Of a stretch of 64,000 nt of DNA, positions 57,302-64,000 are shown piece after piece. A program made the translations under genes and the position numbers. The stretch covers positions 1 to 64,000 of the forward strand of contig NZ_BMIG01000006.1 of NCBI RefSeq assembly GCF_014641715.1. The letters are read 5' to 3'. The stretch is from Polaromonas eurypsychrophila. GTDB taxonomy: Bacteria; Pseudomonadota; Gammaproteobacteria; Burkholderiales; Burkholderiaceae_C. Positions within the stretch are counted from its first letter, which is position 1; every line of letters starts with the position of its first letter. The notes below the pieces were generated by a model, which searched no databases, was not told the DNA's origin, and was given only the letters and a program-made list of their open reading frames with translations.

Positions 57302-58417
57302 TCAAAAATCCTTGACCAGCCATTGGGCCAGCCGTCTGGATTCCGCCTCACTCAGGGCCTGCGGCGGCATCGGGATATTGCCCCAGACGCCTTGTCCGCC
57401 AGCCTTGATTTTGCCCGACAGGTAATTCAACGCGTCAGCGTGGTCTTTATATTTGTTGGCTATATCCCTGAACGAGGGACCCACCATCTTGCTGTCCATG
57501 CCATGGCAGGCAATGCAGGCGTTTTTTTGCAGCATGGGCATCACGGCGCGGGTCCCTGCAGCACCGGTCGGCGCGTTAGTTGCTATCTTTTCAGGAGCTG
57601 CTTGCGCTTGTCCGGGAGGGGCTGGAGGCATTTTTTCCATAAATCTTTCGGCGGGTGGCCGGCTCGTGTCGGCACCGCGGCTGGCGCCGACAAGGCGAGT
57701 CTGCTCGGCCAGTTGACCATGTGCATTGCGGGCGTAGTCAGGCAAAAAACTTTTCACAGTCACGTCTTTTTTGCAATCGCGCAGGCAGCTTGAACCCTGT
57801 ACATCGGGTCGGGCTTGGCCACCCAGCTCCCGGCCCGGCCACATCGCGTGCGCCGAGGTCATGCCCTTGCGGTTGGGCAAGCGCTCCTGCACTTCGCGGA
57901 TGTTGGTATCGGACAGGGTGAACTCGGCCGGGACAATGTTGCCAAGATTCAGGATGTAGGCCGTGACGGCATAAACCTCATCGGCGCTCAGCGATTTGGG
58001 CGCGTTCCAGGGCATGGCCCGGTTGATGTAGTCCCACAGCGTGGACAAGGTGGCGACCTTCATCAAGGTCGTGCGCTGGGGCTGGTTGGCGCCCGGCAGC
58101 AAGCTGTCTACCCGCCCTGCGCGCATGTCCTCTGCCGAGGTGCCGCCGGCAATCGGCGTGAAGATGTCTGAGGACTCTCCAAAGCTGCCGTGACAGGACG
58201 CGCATTGAGCCTCCCAGACCATCTCACCCTGGCGCACCGAGCCCTGGCCCCTGGGCAGTCCCTTGAAATCGGGGCGTACGTCGATGTCCCAGGCCTTGAC
58301 TTCAGCGGGGGTCGCCGCACGGCCTATGCCGGGGAATTTTTCGGCCGGACCGGCGGCGAATGCCGGACCCATACAAAACGCCAGCGCGAGGAATGCAAAC
58401 TTAAGACAGCTGGACAT
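57302..58417 (-). CDS. soxD: Di-haem cytochrome c SoxD
   Basis: 371 residues with a signal peptide (ending GPAFA). The first haem c motif is CASCH (72-76) and the second is CIACH, near residue 300. SoxD is the cytochrome subunit of SoxCD, which oxidises the SoxY-bound sulfane sulfur with release of six electrons. The linker between the two haem domains (residues about 260-279) is encoded by the dispersed ~60-bp repeat (57580-57639) and reads MPPAPPGQAQAAPEKIATNA, nearly the same as the HrpA insertion. ATG 58417 lies inside the end of soxC (17-base overlap). Confidence 0.9.
   Translation of the reverse strand: MSSCLKFAFLALAFCMGPAFAAGPAEKFPGIGRAATPAEVKAWDIDVRPDFKGLPRGQGSVRQGEMVWEAQCASCHGSFGESSDIFTPIAGGTSAEDMRAGRVDSLLPGANQPQRTTLMKVATLSTLWDYINRAMPWNAPKSLSADEVYAVTAYILNLGNIVPAEFTLSDTNIREVQERLPNRKGMTSAHAMWPGRELGGQARPDVQGSSCLRDCKKDVTVKSFLPDYARNAHGQLAEQTRLVGASRGADTSRPPAERFMEKMPPAPPGQAQAAPEKIATNAPTGAAGTRAVMPMLQKNACIACHGMDSKMVGPSFRDIANKYKDHADALNYLSGKIKAGGQGVWGNIPMPPQALSEAESRRLAQWLVKDF
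57580..57639. repeat. Dispersed ~60-bp repeat inside soxD
   Basis: Reads TTGCTATCTTTTCAGGAGCT, then GCTTGCGC, later GGGGCTGGAGGC. It is very close to the copy in hrpA (3590-3649), in the same orientation and same reading frame relative to the gene. Confidence 0.8.
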
Positions 58418-59732
58418 TGCCGACCTCGCCGTTTTCCGCCAGCGCCCAGGACTGGATCGCATTGTTGTGATAGATGCTGCGGGACGCGCGCACCTTGCGC
58501 AGCTCGCCATAAGTCGGCTGAATCTGGCCGGTTTCGTCCACCGCCCGGCTCTGGAAGAAGGCCGGCTTGCCGTCCCAGACAAAGTCGGCGTTGAAACGGG
58601 TCAGGCACTTGGACAGGACCGGCCCTTCGAGCCGCGCCGGCGTCCAGTTCCTCCCGCCGTCCACTGACACGTCCACCCGCTTGACCTTGCCACGGCCGCT
58701 CCAGGCCAGCCCGGTGATCGTGTGGAAGCCTTTTTCCAGCAGGACCTGCCCGCCGCTGGGCGAGGTGATGACACTCTTGACCTCCTGGATGCTGGTGTAC
58801 TGCCGGTGTGTGCCGTCAGGCAGCAGGTCCACGTAATGAATCGACTCATCCTTGGTGGCGTAAGGCATGTCGCCAAGCTCGATCCGCCGCAAATACTTGA
58901 TCCAGCTCACGCCCTGCACACCCGGCACAACAAGGCGCAGCGGGTAACCGTTTTCCGGGCGCAGCATCTCACCGTTCTGACCATAGGCCACCAGCACCTG
59001 GCCGTCCAGCACCATGCTCATGGGAATGGTGCGCGTCATGCCGGAGCCGTCAGCGCCCTCGGCCAGCACGAATTTCGCCCGCTTGAAATCGGCGCCGCAC
59101 ATCTCCAGCAGGGTGCGAAGCGGCACGCCGGTGAACTCGCTACAGCTGAGCATGCCGTGGGTGTATTGCACCGTCGGCACCGCCACATTGCCCCACTCCA
59201 TACCGGTGTTGGCGCCGCATTCGATGAAGTGCATGCGGCTGGTGCTGGGCAGGCGCATCAGTTCGTCCATGCTGAAGACGGTGGGCCGCTTGAGCAGGCT
59301 GTCGTCGGAGCCATTGATCATCAGCCGGTGCCTGGACGGATCAATGTCCCACCAGCCCTGGTGATGCCGCTCGAAATGCAGTCCGCTCGGCGTGATAATG
59401 CCAAACAGGCCCTGCAGCGGTGCAAAACTCACGCTGGACTGAGGCACCCGGGTTAGACCGGGGCTCTGTCGACGTTGCAGGTTTTTCTCCCACTCACTGG
59501 GCTGGCCGTAGCCACTCGCCGCTACCGGCTGACCCAGGCCTTTGCTGTGAGCGGGCAGATTCATGATGGCGGGGTCATCGCCTGCCAGCGCAAGCGCCCG
59601 CTCCGTCGCCATGGCACCGGCCGCTGCTGCCACGGCGCCAGCCAGGAAGCCGCGGCGTCCGGAACGGACCGCCTGGATCTGCTCACGATCCAGGAAGCTT
59701 TCAGGCGCGCGGCGGATAAAACGACTCAGCAT
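58401..59732 (-). CDS. soxC: Sulfane dehydrogenase molybdenum subunit SoxC
   Basis: 443 residues, sulfite-oxidase fold. A Tat signal is seen around SGRRGFLAGAVAAAAGA (24-40). The molybdenum-binding cysteine is C172 in FIECGANTG. GVPLRTLLEMCG and GVQGVSWIKYLRRIEL are conserved. It works with SoxD in the periplasm. Its ATG at 59732 lies within the last codons of the ArsR-type regulator, which suggests translational coupling and an arsR-soxC-soxD operon. Confidence 0.94.
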   Translation of the reverse strand: MLSRFIRRAPESFLDREQIQAVRSGRRGFLAGAVAAAAGAMATERALALAGDDPAIMNLPAHSKGLGQPVAASGYGQPSEWEKNLQRRQSPGLTRVPQSSVSFAPLQGLFGIITPSGLHFERHHQGWWDIDPSRHRLMINGSDDSLLKRPTVFSMDELMRLPSTSRMHFIECGANTGMEWGNVAVPTVQYTHGMLSCSEFTGVPLRTLLEMCGADFKRAKFVLAEGADGSGMTRTIPMSMVLDGQVLVAYGQNGEMLRPENGYPLRLVVPGVQGVSWIKYLRRIELGDMPYATKDESIHYVDLLPDGTHRQYTSIQEVKSVITSPSGGQVLLEKGFHTITGLAWSGRGKVKRVDVSVDGGRNWTPARLEGPVLSKCLTRFNADFVWDGKPAFFQSRAVDETGQIQPTYGELRKVRASRSIYHNNAIQSWALAENGEVGNVQLS

Positions 59733-60109
59733 GGGCGGGCTATTTGCGCGGGTGATATGGCTTGACCCGGCGGGAGCGCATCCGGCTCATCGAGTTCGAT
59801 CGCAATCTGGGTACACACCCCACGACACAAGGCCACCGCCTTTTCGCTCTGAACGCGGTAAATCACCTGCGTGCCTTCCTTGCGTTTGGCCACCACACCG
59901 GTGCGGTACAGCACCGCCAGATGCTGCGACAAATTGGGTTGCGTCGTGTCAATTTCGGCCAGCAATTCGCTGACCGATTTCTCGCGCTCACACAGCGCAC
60001 TCAACACCTGCAAACGCATCGGCGTAGCCAGTACCGCAAACAGCTCGGCTGCGAGTTCAAAAACCCGTCCCTGTTCTGATTTGGCACCGGCCTGAATCAT
60101 GGTGTTCAT
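59726..60109 (-). CDS. ArsR-family repressor, SoxR-type sulfur sensor
   Basis: 127 residues. A winged helix-turn-helix of the ArsR family (TPMRLQVLSALCE; VSELLAEIDTTQPNLSQHLA; LYRTGVVAKRKEGTQVIYRV). It has cysteines C40, C95 and C99; two widely spaced cysteines in such proteins (SoxR, SqrR, BigR) sense persulfides by forming a tetrasulfide bridge. It heads the sox cluster and probably represses it when reduced sulfur is absent. ATG 60109 is chosen; ATG 60100 is also possible. A near-perfect palindrome lies just upstream. Confidence 0.88.
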   Translation of the reverse strand: MNTMIQAGAKSEQGRVFELAAELFAVLATPMRLQVLSALCEREKSVSELLAEIDTTQPNLSQHLAVLYRTGVVAKRKEGTQVIYRVQSEKAVALCRGVCTQIAIELDEPDALPPGQAISPAQIARPC

Positions 60110-60119
60110 GAAAGCAATC

Positions 60120-60147
60120 TTTAATATAAGCAATGGCTGATATTAAA
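60120..60147. promoter_or_regulatory. Candidate ArsR/SoxR operator upstream of its own gene
   Basis: TTTAATATAAGC, spacer AATG, then GCTGATATTAAA: arms of 12 with one mismatch. It lies 10-38 bases upstream of the regulator's ATG. Related sites stand before soxY and the pseudoazurin gene. Autoregulation through such a palindrome is typical for ArsR proteins. Confidence 0.65.
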
Positions 60148-60373
60148 GCTGCTACGACGAACCCATGTAGCGGGCATACCCTTACAGAAAATTGTTCAGC
60201 GTTGCTTGGGGCACCGTTAACGTGCACACGCTGCTTGACTGGCGTGCTAACGCAACAACGCCTGCCGAGCCGCGAATAAGTGCGCAAAAGTCACCACAAA
60301 AAACGAACAGCTTGCATATGTGCGTGCTATAAAACCCTAGTTAATCCGTGGTTGTTACTAATTCATACGTACT

Positions 60374-61705
60374 ATGTTCGCCAAACGGTTTTCTCAATTG
60401 CTCCTCAGTGGATGCGCCTGCGCCTTGTGGCTTGCCGGCCCTGCGCACGCCCAAGCCGATGCACTGGTCCGCGAATCACTGCTTCTCGTGGAGCAGGGAA
60501 AATCCCAGCAAGCGTTTGCCCAACTGGCCGCGGTTGAAACCGAGCGCGCGGGCGACCCGGACTTTGACACCGTCCTGGGCATCGCCGCCAACGAAACCGG
60601 TCAGTTCACCCGCGCGGTTTTTGCGCTGGAGCGCGTGCTGACCGTACAACCAGGCAACTCCCGCGCCCGCGCCGAACTCGGTCGCGCGCTGTTTGCCCTG
60701 GGCGACAACCAGGCAGCACGCCAAGTGCTCCAGGAAACAAAACGCGACGGCATCCCTCCCGAAGCGGCGCGAAAAATCGATGAATTTCTGCAAGCCATCG
60801 ACCGCAATGAAGAAGCCGCGCGCTCTTCGATCAAGGCCTACGTGGAAGCCGGTATCGGCAGGGACAGCAACATCAACAGCGGCCCCAGCAATGCCAATGT
60901 CGCAGTTCCCTCGCTGGGTGGTTTGGTCCTGACGCTGGACCGCACAGGCGTCAAGCTCAAGGACAGCTTTTACAGCGTGGGCGCCGGGGTCTCCGGCCGG
61001 TTTGTCATCGATCCACGCCTGTCCCTGATCGCCAGCGCTTCCGGCAACTACCGCTTCAACAACGACTACAACGACTTCGACACCAACCAGTTCGATCTCA
61101 GCGCCGGTGGCAGCTACAAGATCGACAAGGACGAATTCACGGTTGCCGCACAGATTGGCAGCTTCTCGGCCGACAACCGCGGCGTCAGGGATCAGCGCGG
61201 GGTGGTGGGTGAATGGACCCACCGTCCCGAGGCGGCCAGTCAGTGGAGCACTTACCTGCAGATGTCCACGCTGCGCTATCCGGGACAGAGCCTGCGGGAC
61301 GCCGAGCGGTTTGTCCTGGGCACCTCTTACGCCACAGCATTTCGCAGCGGCTTGCTGGCTTTCGGTGGCGGATATGTCGGAACGGAGAACGAACGCGCTG
61401 CCAATGTTCCCCATCTCGGGCATCACCTGGCCGGCCTGCGCGCCGGCTTGCAGCAGTCTGTCAATGCGGATGTCGATGTGTTTGCCAACATGGGGTACGA
61501 AGAACGACGCTACGGCGGCGCCGACCCGTTCTTTCTGGTGACTCGCCGCGACAAGCAAACCAGTCTCAACCTCGGGCTGACCTGGGTTCCCTTTGTCAAC
61601 TGGCGTGTCACGCCACAACTCTCACTGCTCAAGACGGATTCCAATATCGCCATTTCGGATTTCAGCAAGCGGGTGTTGTCCGTAACAGTACGCAAGGATT
61701 TTTAA
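60374..61705 (+). CDS. TPR plus outer-membrane beta-barrel protein, Slam/DUF560-like
   Basis: 443 residues. A signal peptide (ending AGPAHAQ) is followed by a TPR-type helical domain (about 27-150; ALVRESLLLVEQGKSQQAFA, RARAELGRALFALGDNQAAR). From about residue 155 to the end the sequence shows alternating amphipathic strands and ends in phenylalanine (LSVTVRKDF), typical of an outer-membrane barrel. This domain order is that of Slam / type XI secretion translocators, which export proteins bearing a TbpB-like barrel. The next gene could be its cargo. The assignment rests on architecture; a search is needed to confirm DUF560. Confidence 0.65.
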   Translation: MFAKRFSQLLLSGCACALWLAGPAHAQADALVRESLLLVEQGKSQQAFAQLAAVETERAGDPDFDTVLGIAANETGQFTRAVFALERVLTVQPGNSRARAELGRALFALGDNQAARQVLQETKRDGIPPEAARKIDEFLQAIDRNEEAARSSIKAYVEAGIGRDSNINSGPSNANVAVPSLGGLVLTLDRTGVKLKDSFYSVGAGVSGRFVIDPRLSLIASASGNYRFNNDYNDFDTNQFDLSAGGSYKIDKDEFTVAAQIGSFSADNRGVRDQRGVVGEWTHRPEAASQWSTYLQMSTLRYPGQSLRDAERFVLGTSYATAFRSGLLAFGGGYVGTENERAANVPHLGHHLAGLRAGLQQSVNADVDVFANMGYEERRYGGADPFFLVTRRDKQTSLNLGLTWVPFVNWRVTPQLSLLKTDSNIAISDFSKRVLSVTVRKDF

Positions 61706-61743
61706 GCGCTCCGGTTTCCCCGAAAGACATTCAAGGCTGCTTC

Positions 61744-63210
61744 ATGGAACAACCCTTCAAACTGAAAAATGCGGTCTTGCTGATGGCCCTGGCTGCGGCT
61801 TACCCCCTGCAAGCCCATGCGCTGGCGGGAGTTGCCCAGTTCACTGCTGGCGAAGTGAATCTGCGCCAGACCGACGGCCGAACGACCGCACTGGCCAAAG
61901 GCGGTGACATCAACAGCGGCAACGCCATCGTCACCGGTACCAACGGCCGCGCCCAGGTCAAGTTCACCGACGGCGGCCTGATCTCCCTGCAGCCGAACAC
62001 CGAATTCAAGATCGCTAACTATGTTGACCAGAATGACCCCAAGGAAGACCGCTTTCTGGTGGACCTGCTGCGCGGCAGCATGCGCGCCATCACCGGGCTG
62101 ATCGGCAAACGCAACCGCGACAACTACAAACTCACCACCACCACGGCCACCATCGGCATCCGTGGATCGGGCTTCAAGGTCGGCTACAACGCTGACGGTA
62201 CCTTGGGCATCACCAGCGAGCTGGACAAAATTGAAGTCTGCAACCAGAGCGGCTGTATTGGCCTGGTGGCAGGCGAGTCAGTCAGGGTGATCAACAGCAC
62301 AACGCCGCCGGTGCGTACCAGCGAGCAGGCCAAGGTGGAAACGCCCAGCGCCCAGAAAGATGCCAATGTGGCTGGCGACAAGGCTGATGATGCCGGGAAA
62401 TCGCGGGTGATTACTGCCGTAGCGCCAGCGCCAGCGCCAGCTCCGGCTCCGGCTCCGGCTCCGGCTCCAGCTCCAGCTCCAGCTCCGGCGCCAGTGCCCT
62501 CTCCGGCGCCATCGCCCGCTCCGGCGTCGGCACCTGCACCTGCACCTGCACCTGCACCGCCAGTTTCACGCACCTTCACAAACATCAAGGTCGTGGGGTT
62601 CGGGACCGCCAGTGGCTCGGACTTCCCGTTCTCGACCACCGACAACCCGACGACGGTTTTCAGCGACAACAAGCTGCTGAGCGCCCAGGATCCGACGTTC
62701 AACAATCCCAAATGGTCAGAAACAGGTACACCGCAAGCTGAAGCGAATTTCAAATCGGTCGGAAATGTCTCTGATCCCAATTTCATTGGCTGGGGTACCT
62801 GGACCACCGGCAAGTACGAATACACCGGCACCACCCTGCTGGATCAGGTGCACTACATTGCGGGTCGCCCCACCCCGCAAACACAGATCACCAGCCTGAT
62901 GCTCGGTGGAGGCACTGCGACCTACCTGTTGGTGGGAGGTACCGCGCCAACACGCAACGGAGTCGCCGGCACGCTCAACAGCGCAACCCTGACGGTGAAC
63001 TTCACGTCGACAGCGTACACGGTCAATTCGTCAATCAACACATCGTTTGGCGTCATTGCCAACACCGCCAGCGGCAACAAACCGTCATTTACCGGTACCG
63101 GGTATTTGAAAGGCGTGTTCGTTGGTGCGACCGGCAGCCTGATTGGCCTGACTTACGCCAAATACATTACCAGCGGCTACGTGGCCGGCGCAGCGGTGTT
63201 CCAGAAATAG
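61744..63210 (+). CDS. Exported FecR-domain protein with (Ala-Pro)n linker and C-terminal barrel-like domain
   Basis: 488 residues. A signal peptide (about 1-26, ending LQAHA) without lipobox. A FecR domain covers about 28-175 (GEVNLRQTDGRTTALAKGG; GGLISLQPNTEFKIANY; TTTATIGIRGSGF). Residues about 225-273 are almost pure Ala-Pro with a few Ser and Val. The C-terminal domain (about 275-488) is Gly/Thr/Ser-rich and beta-patterned. It ends GYLKGVFVGATGSLIGLTYA and YVAGAAVFQK, which resembles the closing strands of TbpB-like barrels (GxFxGxxGxxIG...VAGAF). It lies 38 bases after the barrel gene and may be its cargo. The function is unknown. Confidence 0.7.
   Translation: MEQPFKLKNAVLLMALAAAYPLQAHALAGVAQFTAGEVNLRQTDGRTTALAKGGDINSGNAIVTGTNGRAQVKFTDGGLISLQPNTEFKIANYVDQNDPKEDRFLVDLLRGSMRAITGLIGKRNRDNYKLTTTTATIGIRGSGFKVGYNADGTLGITSELDKIEVCNQSGCIGLVAGESVRVINSTTPPVRTSEQAKVETPSAQKDANVAGDKADDAGKSRVITAVAPAPAPAPAPAPAPAPAPAPAPAPVPSPAPSPAPASAPAPAPAPAPPVSRTFTNIKVVGFGTASGSDFPFSTTDNPTTVFSDNKLLSAQDPTFNNPKWSETGTPQAEANFKSVGNVSDPNFIGWGTWTTGKYEYTGTTLLDQVHYIAGRPTPQTQITSLMLGGGTATYLLVGGTAPTRNGVAGTLNSATLTVNFTSTAYTVNSSINTSFGVIANTASGNKPSFTGTGYLKGVFVGATGSLIGLTYAKYITSGYVAGAAVFQK
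62420..62562 (+). repeat. Hexanucleotide-type repeat encoding (Ala-Pro)n
   Basis: Repeated units such as CCAGCG, CCGGCT, CCAGCT and CCTGCA encode Ala-Pro pairs. Loss or gain of units keeps the frame, so the linker length can vary between strains. Confidence 0.85.
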
Positions 63211-63215
63211 CGGGG

Positions 63216-63384
63216 ACTAGTATTGCAACCCGAAAATATCGAAACATGAAAGCGCGTCTTCGCACCCATGGCGGCGTTGCAACCCTTGCGAAGGCGCCCA
63301 GCCTTCGCTGCGGCTTGCGCCTTGCCCTGGGCACGAATCCATCACTTTCATCTTGTTCCGATACTTCCAGGTTGCAGCACTAGT
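63216..63384. mobile_element. MITE-like element of about 169 bp with terminal inverted repeats
   Basis: The left end ACTAGTATTGCAACC, then CGAAAATATCGAAACA and TGAAAG, is mirrored at the right end as CTTTCAT, then TGTTCCGATACTTCC, AGGTTGCAGCACTAGT. The arms are about 37-40 bases with a few mismatches and a small gap. ACTAGT stands at both outer ends, so CTAG could be a 4-bp target duplication. There is no ORF inside. The right end supplies the stop codon of the neighbouring glycosyltransferase gene. Confidence 0.7.
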
Positions 63385-64000
63385 AGGCGGCGAGCGCTGC
63401 TGAAATGGCCGCTTCGCCATGCAGCAGCTCGGCCTGTCGCATTCCGGCGCGTCCCATGGCGTCCCGGAGACCGGCGTTGTCGGCGAGTGCCTGCAGCGCA
63501 TCCCAGGCCTCTTCCTGCGAGGCGACGAGAAATCCCGTCTCTCCGGGAACAATCACTTCTACATAACCACCCAGATTGCCCGCAACCACAGGCAATCCCG
63601 AGCCCATGGCTTCGGCAACCACGCGTCCGTACGCCTCGACGGTCGTGCCGGTACGGTAAAAAAAGATATCCAGCGTCTGGTAAAAATCCCCAACCTCTTC
63701 GGCACCGGCGGGCAGCAACTCCACTCCTTCCACATCTTGCAGCGCCGCCGCCAGGCAAGTCCCGCCCATGATGCGAACACGCCAACCCGTGGCCGCGAGC
63801 ATGCGGTAAAGATCGGGGTCCAGCGGGTGGTGTTTGTCCGGCGCATCGCGGCTGACTCGCCCCACGGTCAAAGGTCCTCCCGCCGGACGCGCCCTGGAAC
63901 CCGCCGCCTGCAGAAACGGCTGAATATCCATCGGGCTGTAAACAACCCGGCCCGGCAGGCCCGCAGTGAGCCGCAAGGCCTGCGAAACAAAGACCAGTTC
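63380..64000 (-). CDS. Glycosyltransferase, GT4-like (partial, runs off the window)
   Basis: C-terminal part of at least 206 residues; the start lies beyond position 64000. It shows the GT-B C-terminal fold of family 4: GRVSRDAPDKHHP, then EAYGRVVAEAMGSGLPVVAG (an E-x7-E motif) and GGYVEVIVPGETGFLV. Such enzymes transfer sugars from nucleotide donors in polysaccharide or lipopolysaccharide synthesis. The stop codon (63380-63382) lies inside the terminal repeat of the MITE-like element, so the last residues may have been changed by that insertion. Confidence 0.8.
   Translation of the reverse strand, partial: ELVFVSQALRLTAGLPGRVVYSPMDIQPFLQAAGSRARPAGGPLTVGRVSRDAPDKHHPLDPDLYRMLAATGWRVRIMGGTCLAAALQDVEGVELLPAGAEEVGDFYQTLDIFFYRTGTTVEAYGRVVAEAMGSGLPVVAGNLGGYVEVIVPGETGFLVASQEEAWDALQALADNAGLRDAMGRAGMRQAELLHGEAAISAALAAY

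Overview
The window looks like a stretch of chromosome from a betaproteobacterium of the Burkholderiales, most likely family Comamonadaceae (Rhodoferax/Polaromonas-like). The basis is protein similarity recognised by eye, high G+C, conserved gene orders (hfq-hflX-hflK-hflC-DUF2065-hisZ-purA; rlmN-pilF-rodZ-ispG-hisS-yfgM-bamB-der; odhA-odhB-lpdA-zapE; soxCDYZAXB) and short dispersed repeats that I know from this family. No search was run, so the genus is an inference. No rRNA, tRNA or CRISPR array was seen.

Layout. 1-10 kb: a tiny DUF3309 membrane protein, a TPR/glycosyltransferase-like protein, the RNA helicase HrpA, a membrane protein with a degenerate GGDEF domain, and ArgA, then an A+T-richer gap with tiny ORFs. 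10-16.3 kb: OsmC, a FrnE-like DsbA-family protein, a YbbA-type ABC ATPase divergent from tesA-selU, and metC. 16.3-30 kb: a long minus-strand housekeeping run covering purine and histidine metabolism, FtsH modulators, Hfq, Der, BamB, HisS and IspG. 30-37 kb: RodZ, PilF, RlmN, Ndk, RluB, ScpB, RluD and BamD. 37-48.3 kb: a DinG-family helicase, a PP2C phosphatase, ZapE and the 2-oxoglutarate dehydrogenase complex.

48.5-60.1 kb is a sulfur-oxidation region. An ArsR-type regulator heads soxC-soxD-soxY-soxZ-soxA-soxX-soxB. It is followed by an A+T-richer block of exported or sulfur-related proteins: a rhodanese with a broken frame, DsrE, a metallo-beta-lactamase-fold hydrolase, a methyltransferase, a thioredoxin-like protein and a pseudoazurin. 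This block also holds gene wreckage: part of a second soxB and the STAS end of a SulP transporter. Similar A+T-rich inverted repeats lie upstream of the ArsR gene, soxY and the pseudoazurin gene, which suggests one regulon linking thiosulfate oxidation to its electron carrier.

60.3-63.2 kb encodes a TPR/beta-barrel protein resembling Slam (DUF560) next to an exported FecR-domain protein with an (Ala-Pro)n linker and a C-terminal domain resembling a TbpB-type barrel. This is a candidate surface-protein export pair and the most novel-looking unit here. A 169-bp MITE-like element separates it from a glycosyltransferase gene that runs off the window. A dispersed ~60-bp repeat lies both between genes and inside genes, where it supplies protein sequence: linkers in HrpA, SoxD and RluB, and most of the BamB signal peptide.
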